A DNA stretch of 64,000 bases from Nesterenkonia cremea. GTDB lineage: Bacteria; Actinomycetota; Actinomycetes; Actinomycetales; Micrococcaceae. The notes under the pieces were generated by a model, which had not been told where the DNA came from, made no database searches, and saw nothing but the letters and a program-made list of their open reading frames with translations. This document shows, one piece after another, positions 34,005-42,533 of the stretch. The stretch covers positions 1-64,000 of the forward strand of contig NZ_BMIS01000006.1 in NCBI RefSeq assembly GCF_014642675.1, written 5' to 3'. The stretch's first letter is position 1. Each line of letters opens with the position of its first letter. The position numbers and the translations under genes were made by a program.

Positions 34005-34385
34005 ATGGCTACCAAAGACCTGACCACAGCAGAGTTCCAGCAGACGCTGGAGGACAACGACATTCTGCTCATCGACTTCTGGGCTGATTGGTGCGGTCCC
34101 TGCAAGCAGTTCGCCCCCATCTACGAAGAGGTCTCGGAGCAGCACCCCGAAGTGACCTTCGCCAAGGTGGACACTGAGGCAGAGCAGGAGCTGGCCGCTG
34201 CGGCGAACATCTCCTCCATCCCCACGCTGATGGCCTTCCGCGAGAAAGTGCTCGTCTTCTCCCAGCCCGGTGCACTCAACGCCGACCAGCTCAACGAGGT
34301 CATCACCGCGGTGAAGGGCCTGGACATGGGAGAGGTCCATAAGCAGGTCGCTGAGCAGGACCAGGGCGACTCCCAGGAGTCCTGA
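34005..34385 (+). CDS. Thioredoxin
   Basis: A 126-residue thioredoxin-fold protein with the redox site WCGPC (Cys30, Cys33), the cis-proline segment SSIPTLM and the usual helix pattern. The C-terminal 20 residues (MGEVHKQVAEQDQGDSQES) extend past the normal end. The ATG at 34005 was chosen to start MATKDLTTAEFQ; a GTG nine bases earlier is possible. It probably serves as a general disulfide reductant in the cytoplasm. It is convergent with the glycosylase gene. Confidence 0.92.
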   Translation: MATKDLTTAEFQQTLEDNDILLIDFWADWCGPCKQFAPIYEEVSEQHPEVTFAKVDTEAEQELAAAANISSIPTLMAFREKVLVFSQPGALNADQLNEVITAVKGLDMGEVHKQVAEQDQGDSQES

Positions 34386-34415
34386 GCCCCTCACGCTCCA
34401 GCCGGGGGCTCGGCC

Positions 34416-35450
34416 TCAGCGGCGCCGGTGGTCCTCCGGGGCCAGCATCGGGCCGAACCGCTGCTGGCGGTATCCGCTGACCCGCAGCAGCCGGATCACC
34501 CGGTGCCGGTGCGGACGGTAGGGCTCCAGCAGACGCAGCATGCCGGCGTCGTCGGTTCTGCGCCCTGAGAGGGCCTCGCCCACCAGATGGGGCAGATGCC
34601 AGTCCCCGACGGCAGGCAGATCCGCCGCGCCGTGGGAGCGCTGCAGCGCCTCCGCGGCCGTCCACTCGCCGATCCCCGGGATCGAGGTCAGCTGCGCGGC
34701 CAGCTCTGCCACGGCGTCCCGCTCCACCGGCGTCTCCGCCAGGCGGTGGACTGCCGAAGCGCGGCCAGCCACCCGTTGGACGGTGGCCGAGAGCGGCGGC
34801 TGAACCCAGAGCTGATGCCAGGCCCAGGATGGCACGGCACGCAGCTGTTCAGCCGTCAGCGGCAGGCGCATCCACTGGGGCGCCTGCAGATCATCTGAGG
34901 ACGGCGGCTGGTCCCCGTATCTCGTCAGCAGGTTCCGCCAGCTGTGCCGCGCCTGGTCATGGGTGACCTTCTGCTCCAGGATCACTGTGATGAGCTGATC
35001 GAAGAGCTGCCCGGTGGCCGGCAGTCGCAGCCCAGGATGGCGACGCCGAACCCTCGCCAGCGCGAGCGAGGCATCGTCCTCCAGCGCATCCAGCAGGAAT
35101 TCGAAGTCGGACCAGTCATCCTCGGTGCCCAGCAGCTGTGGCGCCCGGTCCAGTGCGGCTGAGGCGGCCTGCTCCGAGGGCCCCAGCGCGCGGACCCGCA
35201 CCTGCCTCGCGCTGAGCTGGTCCAGGCGCAGCGTGACAGAACCGATCTGCCCGGAACTCTGCTGTCCGGCGCCGTCATAGATCCGGAAGCACATCCACGC
35301 CCCGGCACCCGGGGTCCCGCCCGGGCCGCCGCGGTGCTCGCCGGGGTCCACGCGCATGGCCGGATCTCCGTGGCCGCGCTGCAGGATGCCCAGGCTGCGC
35401 GGCAGGTCGAAGGCCGTGCCCAGGTCCACCACAGTCTGCGCCAGATGCAT
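34416..35450 (-). CDS. AlkA-like DNA-3-methyladenine glycosylase
   Basis: A 344-residue HhH-GPD DNA glycosylase-like protein for repair of alkylated bases. The helix-hairpin-helix LTSIPGIGEWTAAEALQRS is followed by the catalytic-type aspartate in PAVGDWHLPHLV; the helical core VILEQKVTHDQARHSWRNL precedes it. The first 110 residues match no domain I recognise. The ATG at 35450 (MHLAQTVVDLGTAFDL) was preferred because the frame upstream runs through an intergenic palindrome. Confidence 0.82.
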   Translation of the reverse strand: MHLAQTVVDLGTAFDLPRSLGILQRGHGDPAMRVDPGEHRGGPGGTPGAGAWMCFRIYDGAGQQSSGQIGSVTLRLDQLSARQVRVRALGPSEQAASAALDRAPQLLGTEDDWSDFEFLLDALEDDASLALARVRRRHPGLRLPATGQLFDQLITVILEQKVTHDQARHSWRNLLTRYGDQPPSSDDLQAPQWMRLPLTAEQLRAVPSWAWHQLWVQPPLSATVQRVAGRASAVHRLAETPVERDAVAELAAQLTSIPGIGEWTAAEALQRSHGAADLPAVGDWHLPHLVGEALSGRRTDDAGMLRLLEPYRPHRHRVIRLLRVSGYRQQRFGPMLAPEDHRRR

Positions 35451-35487
35451 CGAACCCACCCTACTCCGGCCCCCGGCCCGTTCAGTC

Positions 35488-35543
35488 GTCGCGCAGGTGT
35501 CGGAATGAGGCCTTCCGCACACGTATTCCGACACCTGCGCGAC
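35488..35543. repeat. Palindromic element with GTCGCGCAGGTGTCGGAAT arms (copy 1)
   Basis: Exact 19-base arms at 35488-35506 and 35525-35543 around an 18-base loop. The same arm sequence recurs at 39 kb. This copy lies in the divergent promoter region of the glycosylase gene and cbs, where a terminator would be out of place, 75 bases before the cbs ATG. Confidence 0.8.
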
Positions 35544-35617
35544 AACCAGAGCAATGATGTTTCTCCAGAAGACGCGAAACCTCGGCGGGTTCATCACGCG
35601 GCGGTAGCCTGGGGGCC

Positions 35618-37171
35618 ATGAAATACGCCCACTCCGTCGTCGACCTGATCGGCCGCACCCCGCTGGTGAAGCTGAACCGGGTGACCGAAGGTATCGAAGC
35701 CACTGTCCTGGTCAAACTCGAGTATCTGAACCCGGGCGGCTCCATCAAGGACCGCATCGCGCTGAAGATGATCGAAGACGCGGAGAAGGCCGGCAAGCTC
35801 AAGCCCGGCGGCGTGGTCGTGGAGCCCACCTCCGGCAACACCGGCGTGGGCCTGGCCCTGGTGGCCCAGCAGAAGGGCTACCGCAGCGTGTTCATCACCG
35901 TGCCCAAGGTGGCCCAGGAGAAGCGAGACGTGCTGCGCGCCTACGGCGCCGACGTCGTCGTGGGCCCCACCGGTGTGCCCGCGGACTCGCCCCTGAGCTA
36001 CTACGGGATCTCCGATCAGCTGGCCGAACAGATCGCGGGCGGCTTCAAGCCCGATCAGTTCTCCAACCCCGGCGCCCCCGCCTCCCACTACGAGACCACC
36101 GGCCCGGAGATCTGGGAGGACACCGAAGAGAAGATCACCCACCTGGTGGTCGGTGCAGGCACCGGCGGCACCGTCACCGGCACGGGCCGCTACCTCAAGG
36201 AGGTCTCCGCGCAGCGCGAGTCAGGCCCGGTGCGCGTGGTCGTGGCCGACCCGGACGGCTCCATCTACTCCGGCGGCGAGGGCCGCCCCTACTTCGTCGA
36301 GGGTGTGGGCGAGGACGTGTGGGTCAAGAACTATGACCCCAAGGTCCCCGATGAGCACCACACCATCACCGACGCAGAATCCTTCGCCATGGCCCGCCGC
36401 CTGGCCACTGAGGAGGGCCTGCTGGTGGGCGGCTCCTCCGGCACCGCCGTGGCCGCGGCGCTGAAGGTGGCCGAGGGGCTGGGTCCCGACGACGTCGTCG
36501 TCGCCGTGCTGCCTGACTCCGGCCGCGGCTACCTGGCCAAGATCTTCAACGACCAGTGGATGATCGACCATGGCTTCGGCGAGGTCGTCTCCACCTCCAC
36601 CGGCACCGAGATCAGTGTGAAGACCACCGACGAGGTCTCCTCGGCAGTGCGCGACGGCGTCATCGCCGCCGAGGCTGAGGCCCAGCCGCAGGCTCCGGGC
36701 ACCGGCCCACAGAGCCCGGAGACCACGACGGCGGCGGACCTTCTGGGTGCCAAGAAGGACCTCTTCAACGACTCCGAGTTCGGCGGCGCGCTGCCCGAGG
36801 TCATCTCCATCCCGCGCACCACCACACTGCGTGAGGCCGTCTCGGTCATGAACCGCTACGGGATCGACATCGTCCCGGTCATCGACCAGCCCAGCCGTGT
36901 GGCGCGCATCGGCGAGGTCTACGGGATCGTCGACGTCGAGGGTCTTTCCGACGCGATCATCGTGGGGAAGGTCCACCCGGAGGAGCCGGTCTCCGACCAC
37001 CTCAGCGCTGAGCTGCCGCTGGCCGGGATCACCGAGACCGTGCCGCAGATCCTGGAGAAGCTGCGGAAGAACCCCACCCTGCTGGTGGCGCGCGACGGCG
37101 ACATCGTCGGTGTGCTGACCCGCAACGACCTGCTGGCCCACCTGTCCGGTGCAGAGAAGGAAGAGAACTGA
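35618..37171 (+). CDS. cbs: Cystathionine beta-synthase
   Basis: PLP enzyme condensing serine and homocysteine to cystathionine. The 517-residue protein has Lys44 in GGSIKDR, EPTSGNTGVGLAL and GAGTGGTVTGTGRYL in the catalytic part (1-320). A C-terminal pair of CBS domains (about 395-510) includes RYGIDIVPVIDQ and KNPTLLVARDGDIVGVLTRNDLL, which may bind adenosyl ligands. A low-complexity linker lies at about 345-375. The stop overlaps the metB start by one base (TGATG), making an operon that interconverts cysteine and homocysteine pools. Confidence 0.93.
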   Translation: MKYAHSVVDLIGRTPLVKLNRVTEGIEATVLVKLEYLNPGGSIKDRIALKMIEDAEKAGKLKPGGVVVEPTSGNTGVGLALVAQQKGYRSVFITVPKVAQEKRDVLRAYGADVVVGPTGVPADSPLSYYGISDQLAEQIAGGFKPDQFSNPGAPASHYETTGPEIWEDTEEKITHLVVGAGTGGTVTGTGRYLKEVSAQRESGPVRVVVADPDGSIYSGGEGRPYFVEGVGEDVWVKNYDPKVPDEHHTITDAESFAMARRLATEEGLLVGGSSGTAVAAALKVAEGLGPDDVVVAVLPDSGRGYLAKIFNDQWMIDHGFGEVVSTSTGTEISVKTTDEVSSAVRDGVIAAEAEAQPQAPGTGPQSPETTTAADLLGAKKDLFNDSEFGGALPEVISIPRTTTLREAVSVMNRYGIDIVPVIDQPSRVARIGEVYGIVDVEGLSDAIIVGKVHPEEPVSDHLSAELPLAGITETVPQILEKLRKNPTLLVARDGDIVGVLTRNDLLAHLSGAEKEEN

Positions 37172-38334
37172 TGTCCCAGAAGAACCACGGCTTCTCCACT
37201 CACGCCATCCACACCGGCCAGGAGGTGGATGAGGTCTATGGCGCAGTGGTCCCGCCCCTCCATCTCTCCACCACCTATGCTCCCGACGGCATCGGCAACC
37301 TGCGCAACGGCTATGACTACGGCCGCGCCGGCAACCCCACCCGCACCGCCCTGCAGGAGCAGCTGGCGGCGCTGGAGGACGGCGCCCACGCCTTCAGCTT
37401 CGGGTCCGGCCTGGCCGCCGAAGACGCCGTGATCCGCGGACTGATGCGCCCGGGGCAACGGATCGTGATGGGCAACGACGCCTATGGCGGCTCCTACCGG
37501 CTGATCTCCCGGATCCACGGGGACTGGGGCATCGCCAACACGCCGCTGGACCTGAGCGATCTGGACCGTGTGGCCGCCGAGCTGGACGCTTCCGACGCCA
37601 CGCTGCTCTGGGTGGAGACACCCTCGAATCCGCTGATGGCTGTGACAGACATCGCCGCCCTGGCGACGATCGCCCATGACAACGGCGCCCTGCTGGTGGT
37701 GGACAACACCTTCGCCACCCCGTACCTGCAGCGTCCCTTGGAGTTGGGTGCCGACGTGGTGGTCCACTCCACCACCAAGTACATCGGCGGCCACTCCGAC
37801 GTCGTCGGCGGTGCCGTGGTCCTGGGCGAGGGCGCTGAGGAGCTGGCCGAGAAGGTCGCCTTCCAGCAGTTCGCCGTGGGTGCGGTCTCCGGCCCGCTGG
37901 ATGCCTACCTGACCACCCGCGGGCTGAAGACCCTGGGCGTGCGGATGGACCGCCACTGCGAGAACGCCCAGAAGATCGCCGAGTACTTCGCCGATCACTC
38001 GGCCGTGGAGAAGGTGCTCTACCCTGGGCTTCCGGACCACGCCGGCCACGACCTGGCCAAGCGCCAGATGAGCGGCTTCGGCGGCATGGTCTCCATCCAG
38101 CTGGCCGGTGGCGAGCCCGCCGCCCGCAAGGTGGCCGAGGGTACGCAGCTGTTCATCCTGGCCGAGTCCCTGGGTGGCATCGAGTCCCTGATGAACTACC
38201 CGCATGAGATGACCCACGCCTCGGTCCGCGGCACTGAGCTGGCCGTCCCGGAGAACCTGTTGCGCCTGTCGGTGGGCATCGAGGACGCCGAGGACCTGAT
38301 CGATGACGTGGAGCGTGCGCTCGGGGCGGTCTGA
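37171..38334 (+). CDS. metB: Cystathionine gamma-synthase / lyase
   Basis: A 387-residue PLP enzyme of the Cys/Met metabolism family with Schiff-base Lys203 in HSTTKYIGGHSD, the cofactor stack YGGSYRL and RAGNPTRTALE-like GRAGNPTRTALQEQLAALE. These enzymes either make cystathionine from an activated homoserine and cysteine, or split it. Coupling with cbs in one operon favours the gamma-lyase direction (reverse transsulfuration), but sequence alone does not separate the two activities. Confidence 0.88.
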   Translation: MSQKNHGFSTHAIHTGQEVDEVYGAVVPPLHLSTTYAPDGIGNLRNGYDYGRAGNPTRTALQEQLAALEDGAHAFSFGSGLAAEDAVIRGLMRPGQRIVMGNDAYGGSYRLISRIHGDWGIANTPLDLSDLDRVAAELDASDATLLWVETPSNPLMAVTDIAALATIAHDNGALLVVDNTFATPYLQRPLELGADVVVHSTTKYIGGHSDVVGGAVVLGEGAEELAEKVAFQQFAVGAVSGPLDAYLTTRGLKTLGVRMDRHCENAQKIAEYFADHSAVEKVLYPGLPDHAGHDLAKRQMSGFGGMVSIQLAGGEPAARKVAEGTQLFILAESLGGIESLMNYPHEMTHASVRGTELAVPENLLRLSVGIEDAEDLIDDVERALGAV

Positions 38335-38386
38335 GGCTCTCGCAGCACCTATGGTCGGCATCGCAGGATCGCTCTAGGGTGATGCT

Positions 38387-38998
38387 ATGAGTCTTCAGAG
38401 TTCCCCGGCGTGTATGGCCTCAGCCGCTCAGCGGCTCGGGATGATCGGCATCGTCGATTCTGTCTGTGTGGTTCACCAGCTCGTGGATGACCCAGGCACC
38501 GTGGGCGTGACGGCGATCGATAAGCGGCCCGTGGAGGGTCCGGTCAGAGTCCGAACCCTCGGGCTGCACGGAGACGTCCAGGCCGACCGGAAGAACCACG
38601 GCGGCGAGGAGAAGGCGGTCTATGCCTACTCAGCCGCCGACGCCGACTGGTGGGCCCGGCAGCTCGGGCGTGATGTCCAGCCCGGATATTTCGGGGAGAA
38701 CCTGCGGATCTCCGGGGCTCAGGGAGCCGACTTCGACGTTGACGGCGCCGCCGCGGGAGAGCGGTGGCGCATCGGTGAGCGTGTGGTCCTGGAGGTCACC
38801 TGGCCGCGCATCCCTTGTGCGACCTTCGGGCGCTGGGTGGAGCAGGATCGCTGGGTGAAGCGATTCCTTCAGGCGGGCCGGCCGGGCACCTACTTTCGGG
38901 TGGTGACTCCGGGCGAGGTCAGGGCAGGCGACGCCGTCGAGATCATCGCCGTCGGGGAGGGCCCCAGCATGCGTGAGGTCGCTGCGGTCAACAGCTGA
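38387..38998 (+). CDS. MOSC-domain protein (YiiM-like)
   Basis: A 203-residue protein with the MOSC core: GLHGDVQADRKNHGGEEKAV, PGYFGENLRISG and the conserved-cysteine region WPRIPCATFGRW. MOSC proteins bind molybdenum cofactor or act on N-hydroxylated compounds; YiiM-type members reduce such compounds. A link to the molybdoenzyme nitrate reductase 5 kb away is possible but not shown. It follows metB after 52 bases. Confidence 0.85.
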   Translation: MSLQSSPACMASAAQRLGMIGIVDSVCVVHQLVDDPGTVGVTAIDKRPVEGPVRVRTLGLHGDVQADRKNHGGEEKAVYAYSAADADWWARQLGRDVQPGYFGENLRISGAQGADFDVDGAAAGERWRIGERVVLEVTWPRIPCATFGRWVEQDRWVKRFLQAGRPGTYFRVVTPGEVRAGDAVEIIAVGEGPSMREVAAVNS

Positions 38999-39018
38999 CC
39001 CTCTGTCCTCCGTTCTCC

Positions 39019-39076
39019 TGTCGCGCAGGTGTCGGAATAGAGCTCGGCTTCGGGCTATTCCGACACCTGCGCGACA
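39019..39076. repeat. Palindromic element with GTCGCGCAGGTGTCGGAAT arms (copy 2)
   Basis: Exact 22-base arms at 39019-39040 and 39055-39076 around a 14-base loop containing GGCTTCGGG. The inner 19 bases are identical to the copy at 35.5 kb. It begins 20 bases after the MOSC stop and could end that transcript. Confidence 0.85.
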
Positions 39077-39435
39077 ACAGGACGCCGGGCGGCCGTGACC
39101 TTGGTCTCCTGATGCGCCGAATCCGGAGATGATGGCGTAGACTTGAACAGCATTCTCCGGATACTCCCGTCTATCCTCTTGCTGACTCCGAGCTGTGGCT
39201 CGTTGAGGTTTGTGTGTTTTCCACGGGTCGACTCCGGAGCCGAAAAGTGGCCGAGTCCCTGTGTCTGATCCTGATCAGCGATATCACCTGATGCATCCTG
39301 CCGTGCCCATGCGCCGGCGCCCTCGAGGAGGGCGTGCGGTTCGAGCACCTGGTGGATGAGGCATCCTGCGCTGTCTGCGAGCTTTCACCGCGCTCGGCCC
39401 TGACCGCGGCCCACCGGCCGCAGAAGGAGTCACCC
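39077..39435 (+). other. 359-base region before the DEAD-box gene, likely promoter and long leader
   Basis: No protein gene is convincing here, although a frame joins the helicase from 39334. A promoter-like TAGACTTGAACAG lies near 39138. A long untranslated leader is common for DEAD-box helicase genes under cold-shock control, and the second half contains self-complementary GC blocks. No known RNA motif was recognised. Confidence 0.4.
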
Positions 39436-41310
39436 GTGACTGCACCCACCACTGAGAACGCAGACCAGAGCACCGAGACCGCCGCCCCGGCGTTCGACAC
39501 CCTCGGTCTGGACCACCGTGTCCTCGCCGCCGTGGAGAAGATGGGGTACAAGACCCCCTCCGACATCCAGGCGGAGACCATCCCCCTGCTGACCGAGGGT
39601 CGCGACGTCGTCGGCCTCGCCCAGACCGGCACCGGCAAGACCGCGGCCTTCGCCCTGCCCGCGCTCACCCACATGGCCCGCTCCGCCGACGCCGGTGAGC
39701 TGGGTTCGACTCCGCAGACTCTGGTGCTGGCTCCCACCCGTGAGCTGGCCATCCAGGTGGCGGAGGCGTTCAGCACCTACGCACAGCAGATCCCCGAGAT
39801 CTCCGTGCTGCCGATCTACGGAGGTTCCCCCTACGGTCCCCAGCTGCACGGCCTGCGCAAGGGCGCCAACGTGGTGGTGGGCACTCCCGGCCGCGTCATC
39901 GACCACATGGCCAAGGGCTCGCTGGACCTCTCCGGCATCAAGCACCTGGTCCTGGACGAGGCCGATGAGATGCTGCGCATGGGCTTCGCCGAGGAGGTCG
40001 ACCGCATCCTCGCCGAGACCCCCAAGCAGAAGCAGGTCGCCCTGTTCTCCGCCACGATGCCCAGCGCCATCCGCCGCATCTCGGCCCAGTACCTGAACAA
40101 CCCGGCTGAGGTCTCGGTGAAGACCAAGACCAGCACCGGCGACAACATCCGCCAGCGCTTCGTCCAGGTCAAGCACTCCGTGAAGCTGGAGGCGCTGACC
40201 CGCATCATGGAGACCGAGCCGCACGACGCCGCCATCGTCTTCGTGCGCACCCGCTCGGCCACTGAGGAGGTCGCCACCCGGCTGACCCAGCAGGGGCTGC
40301 GCGCCTCGGCGATCAACGGCGACATCCCGCAGAACCTGCGTGAGAAGACCGTGGAGAACCTGCGCGAGGGTCGGATCGACGTGCTGGTGGCCACCGATGT
40401 GGCCGCCCGCGGTCTGGACGTGGAACGCATCAGCCACGTCTACAACTACGACATCCCCATGGACACCGAGTCCTACGTCCACCGCATCGGCCGCACCGGC
40501 CGTGCAGGGCGTTCCGGAGAGGCAGTTCTGTTCGTCACGCCGCGTGAGAACCGGATGCTGAAGAACATCGAGCGCGCCACCCGCCAGAAGGTGGAGAAGA
40601 TGACCATGCCGAGCATCGAGCAGGTCAACCAGGCGCGTCTGGGCCGCTTCTCGGAGCGGATCAGCCGCACTCTGGCGGAGGAGGGCTCCGAGGGTCAGAA
40701 GCTGGGCCAGTACCGCGATCTGATCGAGGAGTTCATCGGCAAGCACGACGCCGGCCACCCCGGTGCCGACCCGCTGCAGGTGGCCGCCGCACTGGTGGCC
40801 ATGGTCCACGAGGGCCGTCCGCTGCTGCTGGAGGACAAGGGTGAGGACCAGCTGGTCCGCGAGTCCCAGCGCGACTTCTCCAAGGATGACCGCGGTGGGC
40901 GCGACGCCGGCGGCCGCGGCGGCCGGGAGCGCGCTCCTCGCCAGGCCGGTGCCGGCAACGCGATGTACAAGATCCAGGTGGGCCGCAAGGACGGCGTGAA
41001 CCCGGGCCACATCGTCGGCGCCATCGCCAACGAGGCAGGCATGTCCTCCCGTGAGATCGGCACCATCGACATCCGCCCGTCCTTCTCCCTGGTGGAGCTT
41101 CCGGAGAAGCTCTCCCGCGAGCAGTGGGACGCCCTGGGCAAGACCCAGATCGGCGGCCGGGCGATCCGCATCGAGCGCGACAACGGCGCACCCGGCGGCG
41201 GAGGATTCCGCGCCGGCGACCGTGGCAAGCGCGGCGGCGGATACGGCGGCGGCAAGCCCCACAACAAGGGTGGCGGCTTCAAGAAGAAGTCCTTCGACGG
41301 CGACCGCTGA
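39436..41310 (+). CDS. deaD: DEAD-box RNA helicase (DeaD/CsdA type)
   Basis: ATP-dependent RNA unwinding in ribosome assembly and RNA decay. The 624-residue protein has the Q motif GYKTPSDIQ, AQTGTGKT, PTRELAIQ, TPGR, DEAD, SAT, ARGLDVE and HRIGRTGRAG. A DbpA-type RNA-binding domain (about 505-585, starting YKIQVGRKDGVNPGHIVGAI) and a basic Gly-rich tail (GDRGKRGGGYGGGK) complete it. The GTG at 39436 follows AAGGAG; the frame upstream is leader sequence. Followed by a tRNA pair. Confidence 0.94.
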   Translation: MTAPTTENADQSTETAAPAFDTLGLDHRVLAAVEKMGYKTPSDIQAETIPLLTEGRDVVGLAQTGTGKTAAFALPALTHMARSADAGELGSTPQTLVLAPTRELAIQVAEAFSTYAQQIPEISVLPIYGGSPYGPQLHGLRKGANVVVGTPGRVIDHMAKGSLDLSGIKHLVLDEADEMLRMGFAEEVDRILAETPKQKQVALFSATMPSAIRRISAQYLNNPAEVSVKTKTSTGDNIRQRFVQVKHSVKLEALTRIMETEPHDAAIVFVRTRSATEEVATRLTQQGLRASAINGDIPQNLREKTVENLREGRIDVLVATDVAARGLDVERISHVYNYDIPMDTESYVHRIGRTGRAGRSGEAVLFVTPRENRMLKNIERATRQKVEKMTMPSIEQVNQARLGRFSERISRTLAEEGSEGQKLGQYRDLIEEFIGKHDAGHPGADPLQVAAALVAMVHEGRPLLLEDKGEDQLVRESQRDFSKDDRGGRDAGGRGGRERAPRQAGAGNAMYKIQVGRKDGVNPGHIVGAIANEAGMSSREIGTIDIRPSFSLVELPEKLSREQWDALGKTQIGGRAIRIERDNGAPGGGGFRAGDRGKRGGGYGGGKPHNKGGGFKKKSFDGDR

Positions 41311-41363
41311 GCGGTCCGCAGTCCCGTCACCCACCCGGGTGGCGAAGGCAGGCAGATGACGAT

Positions 41364-41393
41364 TTGAGCCTCGCTCAGAAAGGGTGCTAAAGT
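41364..41393 (+). promoter_or_regulatory. Promoter of the tRNA-Thr/tRNA-Met pair
   Basis: TTGAGC (41364-41369), an 18-base spacer, then TAAAGT (41388-41393), 11 bases ahead of tRNA-Thr. Same -10 hexamer and spacing as the tRNA-Tyr promoter. Confidence 0.65.
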
Positions 41394-41404
41394 TATCTGC
41401 CGTT

Positions 41405-41476
41405 GCCCCAATAGCTCAGTGGTAGAGCGCAGTCTTGGTAAGACTGAGGTCGCGGGATCGATTCCCGCTTGGGGCT
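41405..41476 (+). tRNA. tRNA-Thr (GGT)
   Basis: Acceptor GCCCCAA pairs with TTGGGGC, discriminator T. The anticodon stem CAGTC/GACTG encloses loop TTGGTAA with anticodon GGT. The T-arm is GCGGGATCGATTCCCGC. CCA is not encoded. Confidence 0.94.
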
Positions 41477-41478
41477 CC

Positions 41479-41550
41479 GAATGAGAAGCCCGCGCAGCGC
41501 AGGCCTTCCGACGAGGAAGCTCCCCCGCGCGGCGCGGGCTGTTCTCATTC
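41479..41550 (+). terminator. Long hairpin between the two tRNA genes
   Basis: GAATGAGAA-GCCCGCGC (41479-41495) pairs with GCGCGGGC-TG-TTCTCATTC (41532-41550), broken only by a two-base bulge. It begins 3 bases after tRNA-Thr and ends 15 bases before tRNA-Met. It may end the tRNA-Thr transcript or act as a processing stem if both are cotranscribed. Confidence 0.7.
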
Positions 41551-41565
41551 TGACCATCAGGTCGT

Positions 41566-41639
41566 GGCGGTGTAGCTCAGCTGGTTAGAGCGCACGACTC
41601 ATAATCGTGAGGTCGCGGGATCGAGCCCCGCCACCGCTA
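41566..41639 (+). tRNA. tRNA-Met (CAT)
   Basis: Acceptor GGCGGTG pairs with CACCGCT (one G-U pair), discriminator A. The anticodon stem CACGA/TCGTG encloses loop CTCATAA with CAT. The fully paired first base argues for the elongator type, not initiator. A lysidine-modified tRNA-Ile cannot be wholly excluded from sequence alone. Confidence 0.9.
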
Positions 41640-41650
41640 CAGATTTTCAG

Positions 41651-41686
41651 GAAGACCCCCGGATGCCTCAGGCACCGGGGGTCTTC
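41651..41686. terminator. Terminator shared by tRNA-Met and the convergent membrane gene
   Basis: Twelve-base arms GAAGACCCCCGG (41651-41662) and CCGGGGGTCTTC (41675-41686). The minus-strand gene's stop codon (41668-41670) lies within the loop, so its last codons form one arm of the hairpin. Confidence 0.85.
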
Positions 41687-42453
41687 TGCGTCTGGGATGG
41701 GGTCCTGCCCTCCCGGCCGCCGTCGGGGTTCCGGGAGCGGCCGCCGCGGACCCAGGGCCAGGTCATCAGCGCCCAGACCGTCCCCACCAGGATCACCAGC
41801 CAGAACACGTAGATCGGCCAGGGGCCCAGCAGATCGATCAGCGAGGTGCCCGGCGGGGGCTCGTTGACAAAGCCGTAGTTGGTTCCCAGTGCGGAGTTCA
41901 CCGGGAGCAGCACCGCAGCCCACGCCAGAGCGGCGCCGTAGGCCAGTGTGAAGCCCCGCCAGTCCACTCGGTGTCCCGATCCCCAGAGGAGTCCCAGAGC
42001 GGCGAGCAGCACCGCCATATGCAGCGCCCAGTAGAGCACCGTGACCACTGAGGCGTGGTCCAGCATGGTGTGGTGCGGGGTGAGCATGGCCTGGAGGTTG
42101 AGCGTCAGCCCCCAGAAATAGACGATGGCCACAGCCCACCAGCGCCGCGTGATCAGCGCGATGGCGGTGATGTAGCGCAGCAGGTCCGAGTAGTGCAGGG
42201 GCAGCGATTCGGCGAGGATGAACCGCTCCGGCAGGTTGTACCAGACCGAGTAGAAGATCGAGGCGCCCAGCAGTGTCCAGCCGGCCAGCTGCAGTGTGAG
42301 GGTCTCAGCGCGGGTTCCGCGGATCCGGCGCAGTCCCCACACCACGGCGACGCCGAGCACTGCGGTGAGCCCGAGCAGGAACAGATGGATGCCCCCGAAC
42401 GGCCCCGAGCTCTCGACCCATCCGGTATGTGCCACGGCGAACGCTGAACCCAT
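41668..42453 (-). CDS. TIGR02206/YwaF-family membrane protein
   Basis: A 261-residue integral membrane protein with about seven helices. The segments ERFILAESLPLHYSDLLRYI, TPHHTMLDHASVVTVLYWALHM and NSALGTNYGFVNEPPPGTSLIDLLGPWP are typical of this family, whose members share a fold with TMEM164 and have no established role in bacteria. The last 30 residues are polar and double as a terminator arm. It is divergent from the narK promoter region. Confidence 0.85.
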   Translation of the reverse strand: MGSAFAVAHTGWVESSGPFGGIHLFLLGLTAVLGVAVVWGLRRIRGTRAETLTLQLAGWTLLGASIFYSVWYNLPERFILAESLPLHYSDLLRYITAIALITRRWWAVAIVYFWGLTLNLQAMLTPHHTMLDHASVVTVLYWALHMAVLLAALGLLWGSGHRVDWRGFTLAYGAALAWAAVLLPVNSALGTNYGFVNEPPPGTSLIDLLGPWPIYVFWLVILVGTVWALMTWPWVRGGRSRNPDGGREGRTPSQTQKTPGA

Positions 42454-42533
42454 ACTTCCCCAGTCTAAGGAGGTCTGGCGCTGGCCTGGGGAGCTCGGGC
42501 CAAATGGCCCCGTCGGCGTCGGGCCTTCTCCCA

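Noticed and set aside
39430..41334. A 634-codon minus-strand frame antisense to the helicase
   Set aside because: Shadow of a high-GC gene; the DEAD-box motifs are on the plus strand.
41400..41690. tRNA cluster as an integration site
   Set aside because: No integrase, no repeated tRNA 3' end and no foreign-looking cargo nearby.
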